Part shown: positions 45,807-56,265 of the stretch, one piece after another | Layout of the letters: every line of letters begins with the position of its first letter | Position numbering within the stretch: position 1 is the first letter of the stretch | The notes under the pieces: generated by a model | The model's input: the letters and a program-made list of their open reading frames with translations, nothing else | Database searches by the model: none | Told to the model about the DNA's origin: nothing | DNA from: Actinomycetes bacterium | Lineage (GTDB): Bacteria; Auribacterota; JAJCYG01 | DNA length: 64,000 bases | NCBI GenBank assembly: GCA_029263055.1 | Contig: JAJCYG010000107.1 | Span: 33,230-97,229 of the forward strand | Reading direction: 5' to 3' | Translations under genes and position numbers: made by a program

Positions 45807-47510
45807 TTAATCTGGAGGAGTGACCCTTAGAATCTCTTCTAGAGTCGTAATCCCTTTTTTAACCTGTTCCAATCCAATTTGTCTTAGAGTTTTCATTCCG
45901 TTTTTAATCGCCACATCTTTAATTTCTCTCGCATTTGCCTTATTCACAATCAAATCAATGTTAGAAGAATCAATCATTAAAACTTCAAGCAAAGACATTC
46001 TTCCGTGATAGCCGGTCATTTTGCAATCCTTACAGCCCTTTCCCTTAAAGAAAACAACCTCTTCCCCTTTTGCTATTTTCATTTGGGATTGCTTCATGAC
46101 TCCTTCTGTGATAGAAGCTGGCATACGACACTTATTGCAAATACAACGGACCAAACGCTGAGCTGCTGTCATTAATAATGAAGACGCAATTAAAAAAGGC
46201 TCTACTCCCATATCAGTCAAACGTGTCACAGCCCCTGCAGCATCGTTGGTATGCAAGGTAGAAAAAACTAAGTGACCGGTTAAAGCAGATTTGATCGCAA
46301 TATCTGCGGTCTCTTGATCTCGGATTTCACCAATTAAAAGCACATCGGGATCTTGTCGTAAAATAGAACGGAGACCAGAAGAAAAAGTGAGGCCAATATT
46401 AGGATTCACTTGAACTTGATTCACGCCATAGATTAAATATTCAATAGGATCTTCTACTGTCACAATATTTAAATCAGGTGAATTGATCTCCGTAATAGCT
46501 GAATAAAGGGTTGTGGTCTTTCCACTTCCTGTAGGTCCAGTAAGCAAAATCATTCCATGAGGCTGAACAATACACTTACGCAATAATTCCAAGGCACTAG
46601 AGTCCAAACCTAAAGCATCTAACCGCATAACAAGAGAGCTCTTGTCTAAAACACGCAACACCACCTTTTCACCAAATGCAGAAGGCAAAATAGACACACG
46701 AAAATCAATTTCTCTTTGTTCTAATTTAATTTTAAAACGACCATCTTGTGGTAAACGCCGTTCTGCAATATCCAAGCGACTCAATATTTTAATTCTTGAA
46801 ACAATGGCATTGTGCATTTGCCTTGGCGGTGAAGGCACATCATATAAAACACCATCAATTCTAAATCGAACTCGAATCTTTCGTTCAAATGGTTCGATAT
46901 GAATGTCACTTGCTTTATCACGAATAGACTGAACTAAAAAAGCATTCACCAACTTAACAACTGGAGGGTCTTTAGACTGCTGCACTAATGAGGAGACATC
47001 AATATCCTCTTGTTCCTCTTCTCCGACGATCACTTCGTCATCAGCAGCTTCTTTCAAAATGTTTTCAATATTTGTCTTAGGAGTAAAAAAATCGTCTAAT
47101 ACCTGAATCAGATCTTCTTCTTTGGCAATGACAGGTGCAATCTCTAAACCACACATCATCTTAATATCATCTAATGCAAAAACATTTAAAGGGTCTGCCA
47201 TAGCTAATGTGAGCAAATTACTCACACGTGAAACAGGCATCACCTTGTAAAACCGACAGACATCTTTAGGAACCAAACTGATAATGTCAGGATCCATTCG
47301 AACTCTTTTAACATCTAATGGAGGAAACCCCAAATGTTGGCTCAAGGCAGAAAGAAGATCGCGTTGAGTAACAAATTTTTCTCTAATTAAGATATCACGT
47401 ATTTTTCCGCCCTCTTTTTCTTGGATTTTTAGAGCTTGATCCACTTGCTTTTCCTTAAGCATCTTTCCATCTAGCAATAAACGAATGAGTTGATCTCGAA
47501 TAGTTTTCAT
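45807..47510 (-). CDS. pilB: Type IV pilus assembly ATPase PilB
   Basis: GPTGSGKTTTLYSAI, TVEDPIEY, LRSILRQDPDVLLIGEIRDQETADIA, C-x2-C zinc motifs. Confidence 0.94.
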   Translation of the reverse strand: MKTIRDQLIRLLLDGKMLKEKQVDQALKIQEKEGGKIRDILIREKFVTQRDLLSALSQHLGFPPLDVKRVRMDPDIISLVPKDVCRFYKVMPVSRVSNLLTLAMADPLNVFALDDIKMMCGLEIAPVIAKEEDLIQVLDDFFTPKTNIENILKEAADDEVIVGEEEQEDIDVSSLVQQSKDPPVVKLVNAFLVQSIRDKASDIHIEPFERKIRVRFRIDGVLYDVPSPPRQMHNAIVSRIKILSRLDIAERRLPQDGRFKIKLEQREIDFRVSILPSAFGEKVVLRVLDKSSLVMRLDALGLDSSALELLRKCIVQPHGMILLTGPTGSGKTTTLYSAITEINSPDLNIVTVEDPIEYLIYGVNQVQVNPNIGLTFSSGLRSILRQDPDVLLIGEIRDQETADIAIKSALTGHLVFSTLHTNDAAGAVTRLTDMGVEPFLIASSLLMTAAQRLVRCICNKCRMPASITEGVMKQSQMKIAKGEEVVFFKGKGCKDCKMTGYHGRMSLLEVLMIDSSNIDLIVNKANAREIKDVAIKNGMKTLRQIGLEQVKKGITTLEEILRVTPPD

Positions 47511-47953
47511 TCTTTTGATAAATACCCGGCCATCACTTCATTAAAGTCACTCAACTTACACATAAAGTATTTCACTTGAAGCTCGGTAATCGTCTCTATC
47601 TTATTTAATTCTTCTTCACCTAAAGGATTGGCGACAGCAACTGTGAGCACTTTTCCCATTTTGTCAATCGGTAGACAAAAATTATTCAATAAGATTTCTT
47701 TTGGTAATAACTTAAAAAGGTCTTCATCAAACTCATAATTTTGGAGAGATAGATACGGAAGACCATATTGAATAGCCAAACAAGCCACAATCTCCTCTTC
47801 AGTAACCACACCCATTGAAACTAATATTTCTCCTAAAAACCCTCCTTTTTCTTTTTGTATATTCAATGCTTCTTTAAGGTGGATTTCTTGAAGAATGCCT
47901 GCTTCGACTAATAGTTCGCCTATTTTTTTACGAACAACTCTTTGTAGACTCAT
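47507..47953 (-). CDS. Standalone MshEN/GspE-N domain protein (predicted c-di-GMP receptor)
   Basis: Two 24-residue repeats KIGELLVEAGILQEIHLKEALNIQ-KEKGG-FLGEILVSMGVVTEEEIVACLAIQ matching the MshEN pattern; no ATPase domain. Confidence 0.82.
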   Translation of the reverse strand: MSLQRVVRKKIGELLVEAGILQEIHLKEALNIQKEKGGFLGEILVSMGVVTEEEIVACLAIQYGLPYLSLQNYEFDEDLFKLLPKEILLNNFCLPIDKMGKVLTVAVANPLGEEELNKIETITELQVKYFMCKLSDFNEVMAGYLSKE

Positions 47954-48864
47954 GACGCCAGCCTAAACTTTTCTAGATGACCTCTACCTTTGCTTTTAGC
48001 ACGGTAAAGAGCCTCGTCTGAGGCCTCAATGATTTTGACTTGAGAAATAGGAGCACTTTTAGAACACGTAACAGAGGCCAAACCCAAACTAATTGACATA
48101 GTCACACTATCGCCCATAGGCAACTTTATCTTAGTTGACTCAAACTCTTCTTGAAGACGAGTCGCAACAATTTCACCTTCATCTATGTTTGTTTCTGGAA
48201 GAATAATAGAAAACTCATCCCCCCCATATCGAGCCACAATATCGTAACGGCGCACGCTCTCTTTAATCATTGAAGAGACTGCTTTTAGACATTCATTTCC
48301 AGCAAAGTGCCCATACTTATCATTAAGTTCTTTAAAATTATCAATATCAATCATCACAAGGGTTAATGAATACTCTTTTCTATTTGACCTGGAAACTTCT
48401 TTGGTTAAAAAATCTTTAAAACTTCTAAAGTTATAGAGCCCTGTTAATTCATCTGTCACGGATAAGATTTGTAGTTGTTCGTTCACCTTTTCAAGTTCTA
48501 ATATTTTATCTCTCAATCGAAGCATCACAGTGTTGAACGAATTAACAATCGTCCCTATTTCGTTCTCTTCATCATAATTAATGTCATTCAAATCACCTGT
48601 CTTCTGAATAGAATCGGCTTGGCTTGCTAATTCAATCAATGCTTGAATCACTCGGTAGATTAACCAAAAACCTAAAATAGCAATAAAGACCACGATCATC
48701 AAAACAAGTGTGGTTGATTGATACTGCATTAATTCTTCGAAGGAATATTCGTACAGATAATAGGTCACAACTAAAAGTGGAATCACTGTCATTAATGCGA
48801 ACGCATTAGTTAATGTAGAACGTAAACTTTTTGGCAACAGATTAAATTGGCTTTTCAGCTTCAT
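47950..48864 (-). CDS. Membrane HAMP-like GGDEF diguanylate cyclase
   Basis: Two N-terminal TMs, intact RYGGDEF, and RxxD (RRYD) five residues before GGDEF. Confidence 0.9.
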   Translation of the reverse strand: MKLKSQFNLLPKSLRSTLTNAFALMTVIPLLVVTYYLYEYSFEELMQYQSTTLVLMIVVFIAILGFWLIYRVIQALIELASQADSIQKTGDLNDINYDEENEIGTIVNSFNTVMLRLRDKILELEKVNEQLQILSVTDELTGLYNFRSFKDFLTKEVSRSNRKEYSLTLVMIDIDNFKELNDKYGHFAGNECLKAVSSMIKESVRRYDIVARYGGDEFSIILPETNIDEGEIVATRLQEEFESTKIKLPMGDSVTMSISLGLASVTCSKSAPISQVKIIEASDEALYRAKSKGRGHLEKFRLAS

Positions 48865-48955
48865 AACACAATCGCTCCCTTTATCAATTTAACACAGATC
48901 CTGTCAATCCGCATATTTGCAAAAACAGAAATCTAAGTGTTTAAGTAGGAGAATG

Positions 48956-50047
48956 TTAGAAGTAGTATCGGCGAGAGTAGATGTTTTGCAGCAATGCAAC
49001 AGCAACCAACATTGCGACTAAAGAGGTCCCCCCATAACTCACAAAAGGGAGTGGCAAACCAGTGATGGGCATAATCCCAATCGTCATTCCAATATTAATA
49101 AAGACATGGGCCATAAAAAAAGCAGCAATTCCAGCTGCCATGACTCGGCCAGATAGATCTTGAGCTTTATCAGAAATATTCAAAGCTCCAACGATAATTA
49201 AGAAAAATAAGAACAAGATAATTAGGCTACCAAAGTATCCACCCTCTTCGCCTATCACAGAAAAAACAAAGTCTGTGTGCCGTTCAGGCAAAAAGTTAAG
49301 TTGATTCTGTGTTCCTTGCAACCAACCCTTTCCCCAAAAACCTCCAGAGCCGACCGCGATTTTAGATTGAATTAAATTGTAACCCGCGCCTAAAGGGTCT
49401 CTACCTGGATCAATAAAGACTAAAAGACGATTCTTCTGATACTCTTTGAGCACAAACCAAAAAAGAGGAGAAATCAAAAGGCCTAAACTAGTCAAGCCAA
49501 CCAAATATTTCAAAGGAACTTGGGCTGTGTAGAGCATGGCTAAAAAGATAGGTAAGTAGATTAAAGCTGTTCCCAAATCAGGCTGCTTTAAAATAAGGAG
49601 CATAGGCACTCCCATTAAAATAAGCGCCCCTAAAAAATCTCGAAACCTAAAAGACCCATCACTGAATCGAGACAAATAGGCTGTCAGCCCTAGAATAAGA
49701 CTGATCTTAGAAAATTCTGAAGGCTGAAAAACAAATCCTCCAACAGAGAGCCAACGTTGTGCTCCTAGTTTTTTGCTTCCAATAAAAAGAACAAGGATTA
49801 AGAAGAGAACACCTAGTCCATAGATAAAATAAGAGATGCGCACCAACTGCTTGTAGTCCCATGAAAATAGGAGCATAAACACTCCCATTCCCACACCTAA
49901 CCAAATCAATTGGCGCTGATAATAAAGTTTTGAGATCCCTTCACTTTTATCAAATGCAGCACTATAGATAAAAAGAACACCTATCGTAATTAAAAGAATA
50001 ACAGATAAATTAACCACATGATCCATCTGCTTAAACCGGTTAAACAT
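48956..50047 (-). CDS. rodA: Rod-shape SEDS peptidoglycan glycosyltransferase RodA
   Basis: SEDS motifs; GGFWGKGWLQGTQNQLNFLPERHTDFVFSVIGEE, GLPLPFVSYGGTSL. Confidence 0.95.
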   Translation of the reverse strand: MFNRFKQMDHVVNLSVILLITIGVLFIYSAAFDKSEGISKLYYQRQLIWLGVGMGVFMLLFSWDYKQLVRISYFIYGLGVLFLILVLFIGSKKLGAQRWLSVGGFVFQPSEFSKISLILGLTAYLSRFSDGSFRFRDFLGALILMGVPMLLILKQPDLGTALIYLPIFLAMLYTAQVPLKYLVGLTSLGLLISPLFWFVLKEYQKNRLLVFIDPGRDPLGAGYNLIQSKIAVGSGGFWGKGWLQGTQNQLNFLPERHTDFVFSVIGEEGGYFGSLIILFLFFLIIVGALNISDKAQDLSGRVMAAGIAAFFMAHVFINIGMTIGIMPITGLPLPFVSYGGTSLVAMLVAVALLQNIYSRRYYF

Positions 50048-50059
50048 TTTTATTCCTCA

Positions 50060-51808
50060 TTAAATAAGAGAACGTAATTGGGCATATTTTTTAAAAAGAG
50101 AACCTGCAATAGGAGCTGCTGTTCGCCCTCCACTTTCTCCCTCTTCAACTAAAATCGTAACTGAAATCTCTGGATTCTCAAATGGAGCAAAACCCCCAAA
50201 CCAAGTGTGCTTTATTTTTTCTCCACCCCCTATAGAAACTTCTACTGTTCCTGTTTTACCGGCTGCGGGCATTTCCTTTACCCAAGCCTTACTTGCAGTC
50301 CCTCCTTGATCTTGGACCACCCGCCTCATACCTTCTTTGAGTGCTGAGATAAAGGGCCTAAGGTCATTCAAATCTTTTTCTTTGCTCTTTCCCCCAGCAA
50401 CCAAAACAGGAGAAAGGATCGAGCCTTCATTAGCTAAAGCTGAAATAAAGACAGCCATTTGAAGGGGCGTACATAAAAGCGCACCTTGCCCTATTGAAAA
50501 ATTAGCTGTATCCCCCCCATACCAACCTTGCTTATATTTCTTTTTCTTCCATTTAGGCGTTGGAACGAGCCCTGATTTTTCAGCTAAAAGAAAACCTGTT
50601 TTCTGACCAAAACCAAAACGCGATGCCATCTCAGCGATGGGTTCAGCCCCCAACTCTAGACCGGTCTCATAGAAAAAAAGGTTACAAGAAACCTTAATTG
50701 AATCAAGCAATGATAACGAGCCATGACCACTTCTTTTCCAACAACGAAACTGAAAAGAACCAAGATTAAAAACTCCATCACAAAAAACATGTTTTTCTTT
50801 CCATGTTTTAGGGTTTTCTTGCATATAAGCCAAAGCAACTACAAGTTTAAACAGAGAGCCAGGAGAATACAGCCCTAAATTATAGCGAGAATATAAAGGA
50901 CGGCCTTGATCCTGAAAATAGCTTTGTATTACTTTTCTATTCGCTCCACTCGAAAGAATATTTGAATCAAAACTAGGCTGACTCACACAGGCTAATATCT
51001 CACCTGTACGCACATTCATCACCACTCCAGCCCCTTTTCTTCCTTTAAGTTGCTCTGAAAGATGCTGCTGTAAAGGAGCTTCAATACTGAGAACTAAATC
51101 TTTTCCAGGAATGGATTCACGCGAGCCAATAATTTTATCTAGATACCCTCTATTATTCACTTGGACCTGCATCCCACCTACTTTTCCTCTTAAATGACTA
51201 TCTAATATACGTTCAATTCCAGAGCGACCAATCGTCTCCTGAGTACGTACTCCTCGCTCTTTCCACATCTCTACTTCCTTTTTAGGAATTTTCCCCACAG
51301 CTCCAATCAAATGAGACGTTTCTTCGCCATAAAGATAAAATCGACTGGGCTCAACACGCACATGGACTCCAGGTAAATCTTGATTCCGCTCTTCAATTTT
51401 CGCCACTAGATTAAGATCAATATCTTGCAACAATACAGCGGGCTTATAAGGAAGATAGGCTGTTTTCTGCAGGGTTTTCCAAAGTTTCTTTTGAGTCACA
51501 TCTAAAAATGTAGATAAAAACTCAACATACTCTTTTTTCTTTTTAGGTAATTCTTCTCTAATGAGTACCAAATCAAAACGAGGTCGATTATCAGCCAATA
51601 TATTTCCATAACGATCTAAGATTTGTCCCCGAGGTGCTTCCACTAAAACGCGCCGTATTCTATTTTTTGAAGAGAGTTTTAAAAACTGATCATGAGAAAA
51701 AACTTGAGCTTTAAGTAGACTCAATCCCAAAACAATAAAAAGAAAACAGACCCCTAGAAAAAGGGTGTGAATACGAGGAGAATTAAAATCAACAAGAGAA
51801 AATTTCAT
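50060..51808 (-). CDS. mrdA: Penicillin-binding protein 2
   Basis: YSPGSLFKLVVAL (SxxK), SCN, AGKTGTVE (KTG); upstream of rodA. Confidence 0.94.
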   Translation of the reverse strand: MKFSLVDFNSPRIHTLFLGVCFLFIVLGLSLLKAQVFSHDQFLKLSSKNRIRRVLVEAPRGQILDRYGNILADNRPRFDLVLIREELPKKKKEYVEFLSTFLDVTQKKLWKTLQKTAYLPYKPAVLLQDIDLNLVAKIEERNQDLPGVHVRVEPSRFYLYGEETSHLIGAVGKIPKKEVEMWKERGVRTQETIGRSGIERILDSHLRGKVGGMQVQVNNRGYLDKIIGSRESIPGKDLVLSIEAPLQQHLSEQLKGRKGAGVVMNVRTGEILACVSQPSFDSNILSSGANRKVIQSYFQDQGRPLYSRYNLGLYSPGSLFKLVVALAYMQENPKTWKEKHVFCDGVFNLGSFQFRCWKRSGHGSLSLLDSIKVSCNLFFYETGLELGAEPIAEMASRFGFGQKTGFLLAEKSGLVPTPKWKKKKYKQGWYGGDTANFSIGQGALLCTPLQMAVFISALANEGSILSPVLVAGGKSKEKDLNDLRPFISALKEGMRRVVQDQGGTASKAWVKEMPAAGKTGTVEVSIGGGEKIKHTWFGGFAPFENPEISVTILVEEGESGGRTAAPIAGSLFKKYAQLRSLI

Positions 51809-52332
51809 TAATGCGTCACATATCTTTCATAATGAGTCTGAATACGTGAATAAGGGTTATAAGTCAATCTGAGACACCTTAAATAAAATCTCATAACAGG
51901 GGTTAAAAAAAGATTCATCAGAATCAGAGGAATAAAGAACGACACAAACTCTGTTCCCAACAAGACTTCTCCGTAAAAAGCTTTAATCATGAGTGAAAGG
52001 ACAAAAAAGAGCGAGGTCATTAATATCACCACAAAGAAATGAATCCAGATTGACTGAGTGTAATACTTACCTTGCCACTTACCTGCTAGATAACCACATA
52101 ACGCATAACCCAAAGTATGAAACCCCAAAGGGGCGATAGAGATGATGTCAATCAAAAGCCCTCCTACCAAACCAATGAAAAACCCTCTTTTCTCTCCATA
52201 ACAAAGCGCCAAAAATAAAACAGACAAGAAAACTAAATCAATCGAAAGAGGAAAAAAACCAATCTGCATTGGAATTTTAGTTTGGATGAGAGAAAAAATA
52301 AAAAAAGAGACCAATACTTTTATCCAAAACAT
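51808..52332 (-). CDS. mreD: Rod shape-determining protein MreD
   Basis: Multi-TM 174 aa between mreC and mrdA; FFIGLVGGLLIDIISIAPLGFHTLGY. Confidence 0.88.
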   Translation of the reverse strand: MFWIKVLVSFFIFSLIQTKIPMQIGFFPLSIDLVFLSVLFLALCYGEKRGFFIGLVGGLLIDIISIAPLGFHTLGYALCGYLAGKWQGKYYTQSIWIHFFVVILMTSLFFVLSLMIKAFYGEVLLGTEFVSFFIPLILMNLFLTPVMRFYLRCLRLTYNPYSRIQTHYERYVTH

Positions 52333-52333
52333 A

Positions 52334-53074
52334 TTACTTTTTAAGAATCATAACCTCTTCTAGAATATTAAAATTAACAGCAGGTTTGACTTGGGCTGTC
52401 TGATACAAACCACGTTTTTTAAATTTCACAGATTCCACAATGCCTAAAAATAATCCTTTAGGATAAACACTTCCCATTCCCGAAGAGACAATCGCATCTC
52501 CCTTTTTGATGAGCGTATCTCGAGGAAGATAATCCAACAAACAACCATTCAACCCTTTTCCTTTAAGAATACCCACTTCTCGGGTTCGCTGAGCTAGAGC
52601 TCCAACACGGCTGTTATAATCAACCATTAATTGAACCTTTGCTGAATCAGAAAAAACTTCAGCAACATGCCCCACCAACCCTTTTTCATGAATCACAGGC
52701 ATATTTACTTCAACGCCATCCACTTTACCTTTATTGATTAAAAGAATCCGAAACCAATGTGCGGGATCTCGACCAAAAACAGCAGCAGAAATAACTTCAT
52801 AAGAGCTCTCTTCTTTTAATTGAAGCAATTTTTTTAATCGACTATTTTCTTGTTTAACTTCTTCGATTAAAGATTTTTCTTTTTTTAAAAGAGCTATTTC
52901 ATTTTTAAGCGCGGCGTTGTCTTTTACCTTGTTGGAGTGAAGTTTTTGTGAGGTCCACAGTAGAGGCTGACTAATAAGTTGCACACTTTTAGCCGGAAGA
53001 GATGTTTTAAAAAACAAAAAGCCGATCCCAAAAACAAACAAAAGGATAAGAGTCAGTCTAAATAATTTTTTCAA
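52334..53074 (-). CDS. mreC: Rod shape-determining protein MreC
   Basis: TM plus coiled coil; [44 protein letters not shown]. Confidence 0.92.
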   Translation of the reverse strand: MKKLFRLTLILLFVFGIGFLFFKTSLPAKSVQLISQPLLWTSQKLHSNKVKDNAALKNEIALLKKEKSLIEEVKQENSRLKKLLQLKEESSYEVISAAVFGRDPAHWFRILLINKGKVDGVEVNMPVIHEKGLVGHVAEVFSDSAKVQLMVDYNSRVGALAQRTREVGILKGKGLNGCLLDYLPRDTLIKKGDAIVSSGMGSVYPKGLFLGIVESVKFKKRGLYQTAQVKPAVNFNILEEVMILKK

Positions 53075-54129
53075 TTGGATTGATGATACCGTCTTGCATC
53101 AGTTGATACAATTTTATGCAAAAAGTCGAGTTCATCTAAAACTTTACCGGTTCCCATTGCCACAGCAGAAAGAGGATCTTCAGCCACATTCACAGGGAGC
53201 CCTGTCTCTTCAGAAAGCAGCTTATCTAGTCCACGCAACAAAGCTCCCCCACCGGCAAGGATAATTCCGCGATCAACCAAATCAGCAGAAAGTTCCGGAG
53301 GACAACGTTCTAGTGTGGCACGAACCCCTTCAACAATACTTGAAACAGGCTCGATTAATGCTTCACGGATCTCTTCAGAACTGACACTCATTGTTTTTGG
53401 CAGGCCTGCAACTAAATCACGCCCTTTTACTTCTAGACGAAATTCTTCTTCTAAAGGAAAAACCGAACCAACTTTAAACTTAATGTCTTCAGCCATTCGC
53501 TCTCCAACCAACATATTATAGGTTCGTTTTAAATATTGAATAATGGATTGATCAAGCTCATCTCCGCCAACACGGACTGATTTACTAAAAACAAGTCCTG
53601 ACAATGAAACAATGGCGACCTCTGTTGTTCCACCTCCCATATCAACAATCATATTTCCAGCAGGATCTTGAACAGGAAGACCCACTCCGATGGCCGCAGC
53701 CATGGGTTGTTTGATTAAATGAACTTCTCGTGCTCCAGCATGATGGGCTGAATCTTCAACAGCTCGCTTTTCTACTTCAGTAATACCTGAAGGCACACCC
53801 ACCACCACTCTTGGTCGAGGAGATAAAAACTTTTGTTGGGAATGAACTTTACGAATAAAATAACGCAGCATACTTTCTGTTACTTCAAAATCAGCAATCA
53901 CACCATCTTTTAAAGGACGGATCGCCACAATATTTTCTGGAGTACGGCCTAACATTTTTTTAGCTTCATCACCCACAGCTAAAACATTGCTTGTCCCTTT
54001 TTGAATGGCCACCACGGAAGGTTCAGAAAGAATCACACCCTTTCCTTTAACAAAGATAAGTGTATTGGCGGTCCCTAAATCAATTCCCATATCATTTGAA
54101 AAAGTCCCTAATAAACGGTCAAAAAACAT
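53071..54129 (-). CDS. mreB: Rod shape-determining actin-like protein MreB
   Basis: [55 protein letters not shown]. Confidence 0.96.
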   Translation of the reverse strand: MFFDRLLGTFSNDMGIDLGTANTLIFVKGKGVILSEPSVVAIQKGTSNVLAVGDEAKKMLGRTPENIVAIRPLKDGVIADFEVTESMLRYFIRKVHSQQKFLSPRPRVVVGVPSGITEVEKRAVEDSAHHAGAREVHLIKQPMAAAIGVGLPVQDPAGNMIVDMGGGTTEVAIVSLSGLVFSKSVRVGGDELDQSIIQYLKRTYNMLVGERMAEDIKFKVGSVFPLEEEFRLEVKGRDLVAGLPKTMSVSSEEIREALIEPVSSIVEGVRATLERCPPELSADLVDRGIILAGGGALLRGLDKLLSEETGLPVNVAEDPLSAVAMGTGKVLDELDFLHKIVSTDARRYHQSN

Positions 54130-54210
54130 GCCAAAGCTCCTAGATAGACTGTGTAAAAATGGACTCTTAACTTATCAAATCTCTCTCTAAGAGACCAAAT
54201 AAAAAACGAT

Positions 54211-54963
54211 TTAGCCCTCAATCTGCCTATAGGTCTTATTTCCAATGACAAAATGATCAAGCAAAGGAATACCCATAAGCTTCCCCACCTCTTTTAAACG
54301 TTTTGTCACCTGAATATCTTCAGGTGAGGGAGTGGGATCACCACTAGGATGGTTGTGTAGCAAAACAATGGCAGCTGCTCCCTGCTTGACAGCCTTTCGA
54401 AACACTTCTCGAGGATGGACTAAACTAGCATTGAGCGTTCCAATCGCGACCACTTCTTCTGAAATAAGCCTTTTTTTTGTGTCTAGATGCAAAGCAATCA
54501 ACGTCTCACGATCATATTGTTCCATTTGATATGAATATTGAAAAATAATTTTAAGGGGTGAATCCAATAAAAGAGACTCACTCTCCTCTTCCTTTGAAAA
54601 GCGTGTAGCTAATTCAACTGCGGCTTTAATTGACATTGCTTTTGCTCCGCCAATCCCTTGTAACTGTGACAGCTCTTGCCACTCAGATGAAGCAATCCCC
54701 TTAAGTCCGCCCATTTGAACTAATAATCGATGGGCTAAAGTGATCACAGGCTCACCCACTCGACCGGTCCGCAACACAATCGCCAATAACTCGGCATTTG
54801 AAAGAGAATCAATTCCCTTTTTTGCCATTCTTTCACGCGGTTGATCTAAAGTAAGAAAACTGCATTTTTTCATTTTTGTCTCTCTTGTGTGGTAAAACAG
54901 CTCTTTATTTACAATTCTGTAAAGAAAGAACTCTTTTGTTAAACCTAAGAGACTAAATAGCAA
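54211..54963 (-). CDS. radC: RadC-family JAMM protein (start may be an internal Met such as MKKCSFLTLDQPRERM)
   Basis: SNAELLAIVLRTG, HNHPSGDPTPSPEDIQVTKRL. Confidence 0.93.
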   Translation of the reverse strand: MLFSLLGLTKEFFLYRIVNKELFYHTRETKMKKCSFLTLDQPRERMAKKGIDSLSNAELLAIVLRTGRVGEPVITLAHRLLVQMGGLKGIASSEWQELSQLQGIGGAKAMSIKAAVELATRFSKEEESESLLLDSPLKIIFQYSYQMEQYDRETLIALHLDTKKRLISEEVVAIGTLNASLVHPREVFRKAVKQGAAAIVLLHNHPSGDPTPSPEDIQVTKRLKEVGKLMGIPLLDHFVIGNKTYRQIEG

Positions 54964-54972
54964 TTAAGATGC

Positions 54973-56265
54973 CTAGATTTGAAATGAGGAGAGTTTGGAA
55001 GCTAAGACATGAGAAATTTCTGCGGTTAAGGCAACCGCATCATCCGTATAATCAGTTTTAATCACTTTCCCTTCTCGATAAATGTGGGAGATCAAATCAC
55101 CACGCGAAAGAGGAATATTAAGCGTCACCACCTCTCGGCTTGATTGTAATAATATTTCTACTTTTTCAAAAAGCTGATCAAATCCGATTTTATCTTTACC
55201 TGAAATCGCCACTGTATGTTCAAATTCTTTATTCCAATAAAGAATCGGTAGATTGCTCTCTAATTGATCAATTTTATTTAAAGCTAAAATAGAAGGTTTA
55301 TCAGCACAATCAAGTTCTTTTAACACTTGTTGTACTGATTTAAAATGCTCTTCAGCTTGTGGATGACTCACATCCATGACATGAACTAAAATATCAGCTA
55401 CCACCACTTCTTCCAGCGTTGCTTTAAACGACTCCACCAAATCATGCGGTAATTTACGAATAAATCCAACCGTATCAGTAAAAACAACTTGTTGTTTATT
55501 TGGCAGCACGACTTTTCTAGACGTTGGATCCAAAGTCGCAAACAATTGATCATCCACCAGCACTTCTGCATTAGTAAGTGAATTTAAAAGCGTTGATTTA
55601 CCTGCATTGGTGTACCCCACAAGGGCAATAGTTGGAATAGGGATTTTTTGTCTTTTCTTACGTTGAGTGGCTCGGTTTTGTTGAGACTCTTTTAAATCTC
55701 GCTTAAGCCGACTGATTTTTTCGCGTACACGGCGACGGTCAACTTCAAGCTGAGTTTCACCCGGTCCACGTGTTCCCACCCCACCATTTTGACGGGATAA
55801 GTGAGTCCACATTCGAGTCAAACGAGGTAAGAGATACATTAATTGGGCAAGCTCAACTTCTAACTTCCCTTCACGCGAATGAGCGCGCTGAGCAAAAATA
55901 TCTAAGATCAAACCGGTGCGATCAACCACTTTAACTTTAAAGCTTTCTTGAAGTTGTCGCTGTTGAGTGGGCGAAAGGTCATCATCAAACACAACAAGAT
56001 CAATGCATTCTTTTTCGATCTTATGGGCTAGTTCTTCTACTTTACCTGAGCCGATAAAAGTACTCACATCAGGCTTATCACGTTTAGAGATAGAGGTTCC
56101 AACAACTGAAACGCCTGCAGTATTGGCTAATTCAACTAATTCCTCTAAAGACTCATCAAGAGTAATAGGAACGTTGTGTCCATTGGCATGATTTAAATAA
56201 CGGCGGGAAAAATCAACTCCAACAAGTAAGGTTTTTTCTAAAGCATTCTGTTTGACTTCAATCAA
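54973..56265 (-). CDS. hflX: GTPase HflX
   Basis: GGVGTRGPGETQLEVDRR, ALVGYTNAGKSTLLNSL, DTVGFIRKLPHDLVESFKATLEE. Confidence 0.95.
   Translation of the reverse strand: MIEVKQNALEKTLLVGVDFSRRYLNHANGHNVPITLDESLEELVELANTAGVSVVGTSISKRDKPDVSTFIGSGKVEELAHKIEKECIDLVVFDDDLSPTQQRQLQESFKVKVVDRTGLILDIFAQRAHSREGKLEVELAQLMYLLPRLTRMWTHLSRQNGGVGTRGPGETQLEVDRRRVREKISRLKRDLKESQQNRATQRKKRQKIPIPTIALVGYTNAGKSTLLNSLTNAEVLVDDQLFATLDPTSRKVVLPNKQQVVFTDTVGFIRKLPHDLVESFKATLEEVVVADILVHVMDVSHPQAEEHFKSVQQVLKELDCADKPSILALNKIDQLESNLPILYWNKEFEHTVAISGKDKIGFDQLFEKVEILLQSSREVVTLNIPLSRGDLISHIYREGKVIKTDYTDDAVALTAEISHVLASKLSSFQI

Noticed and set aside
45807-47510. PilT retraction ATPase
   Set aside because: Only one GspE/PilB-type ATPase is present and it has the PilB-length N-domain; no pilT (or pilD) is visible in this window, so none is called.
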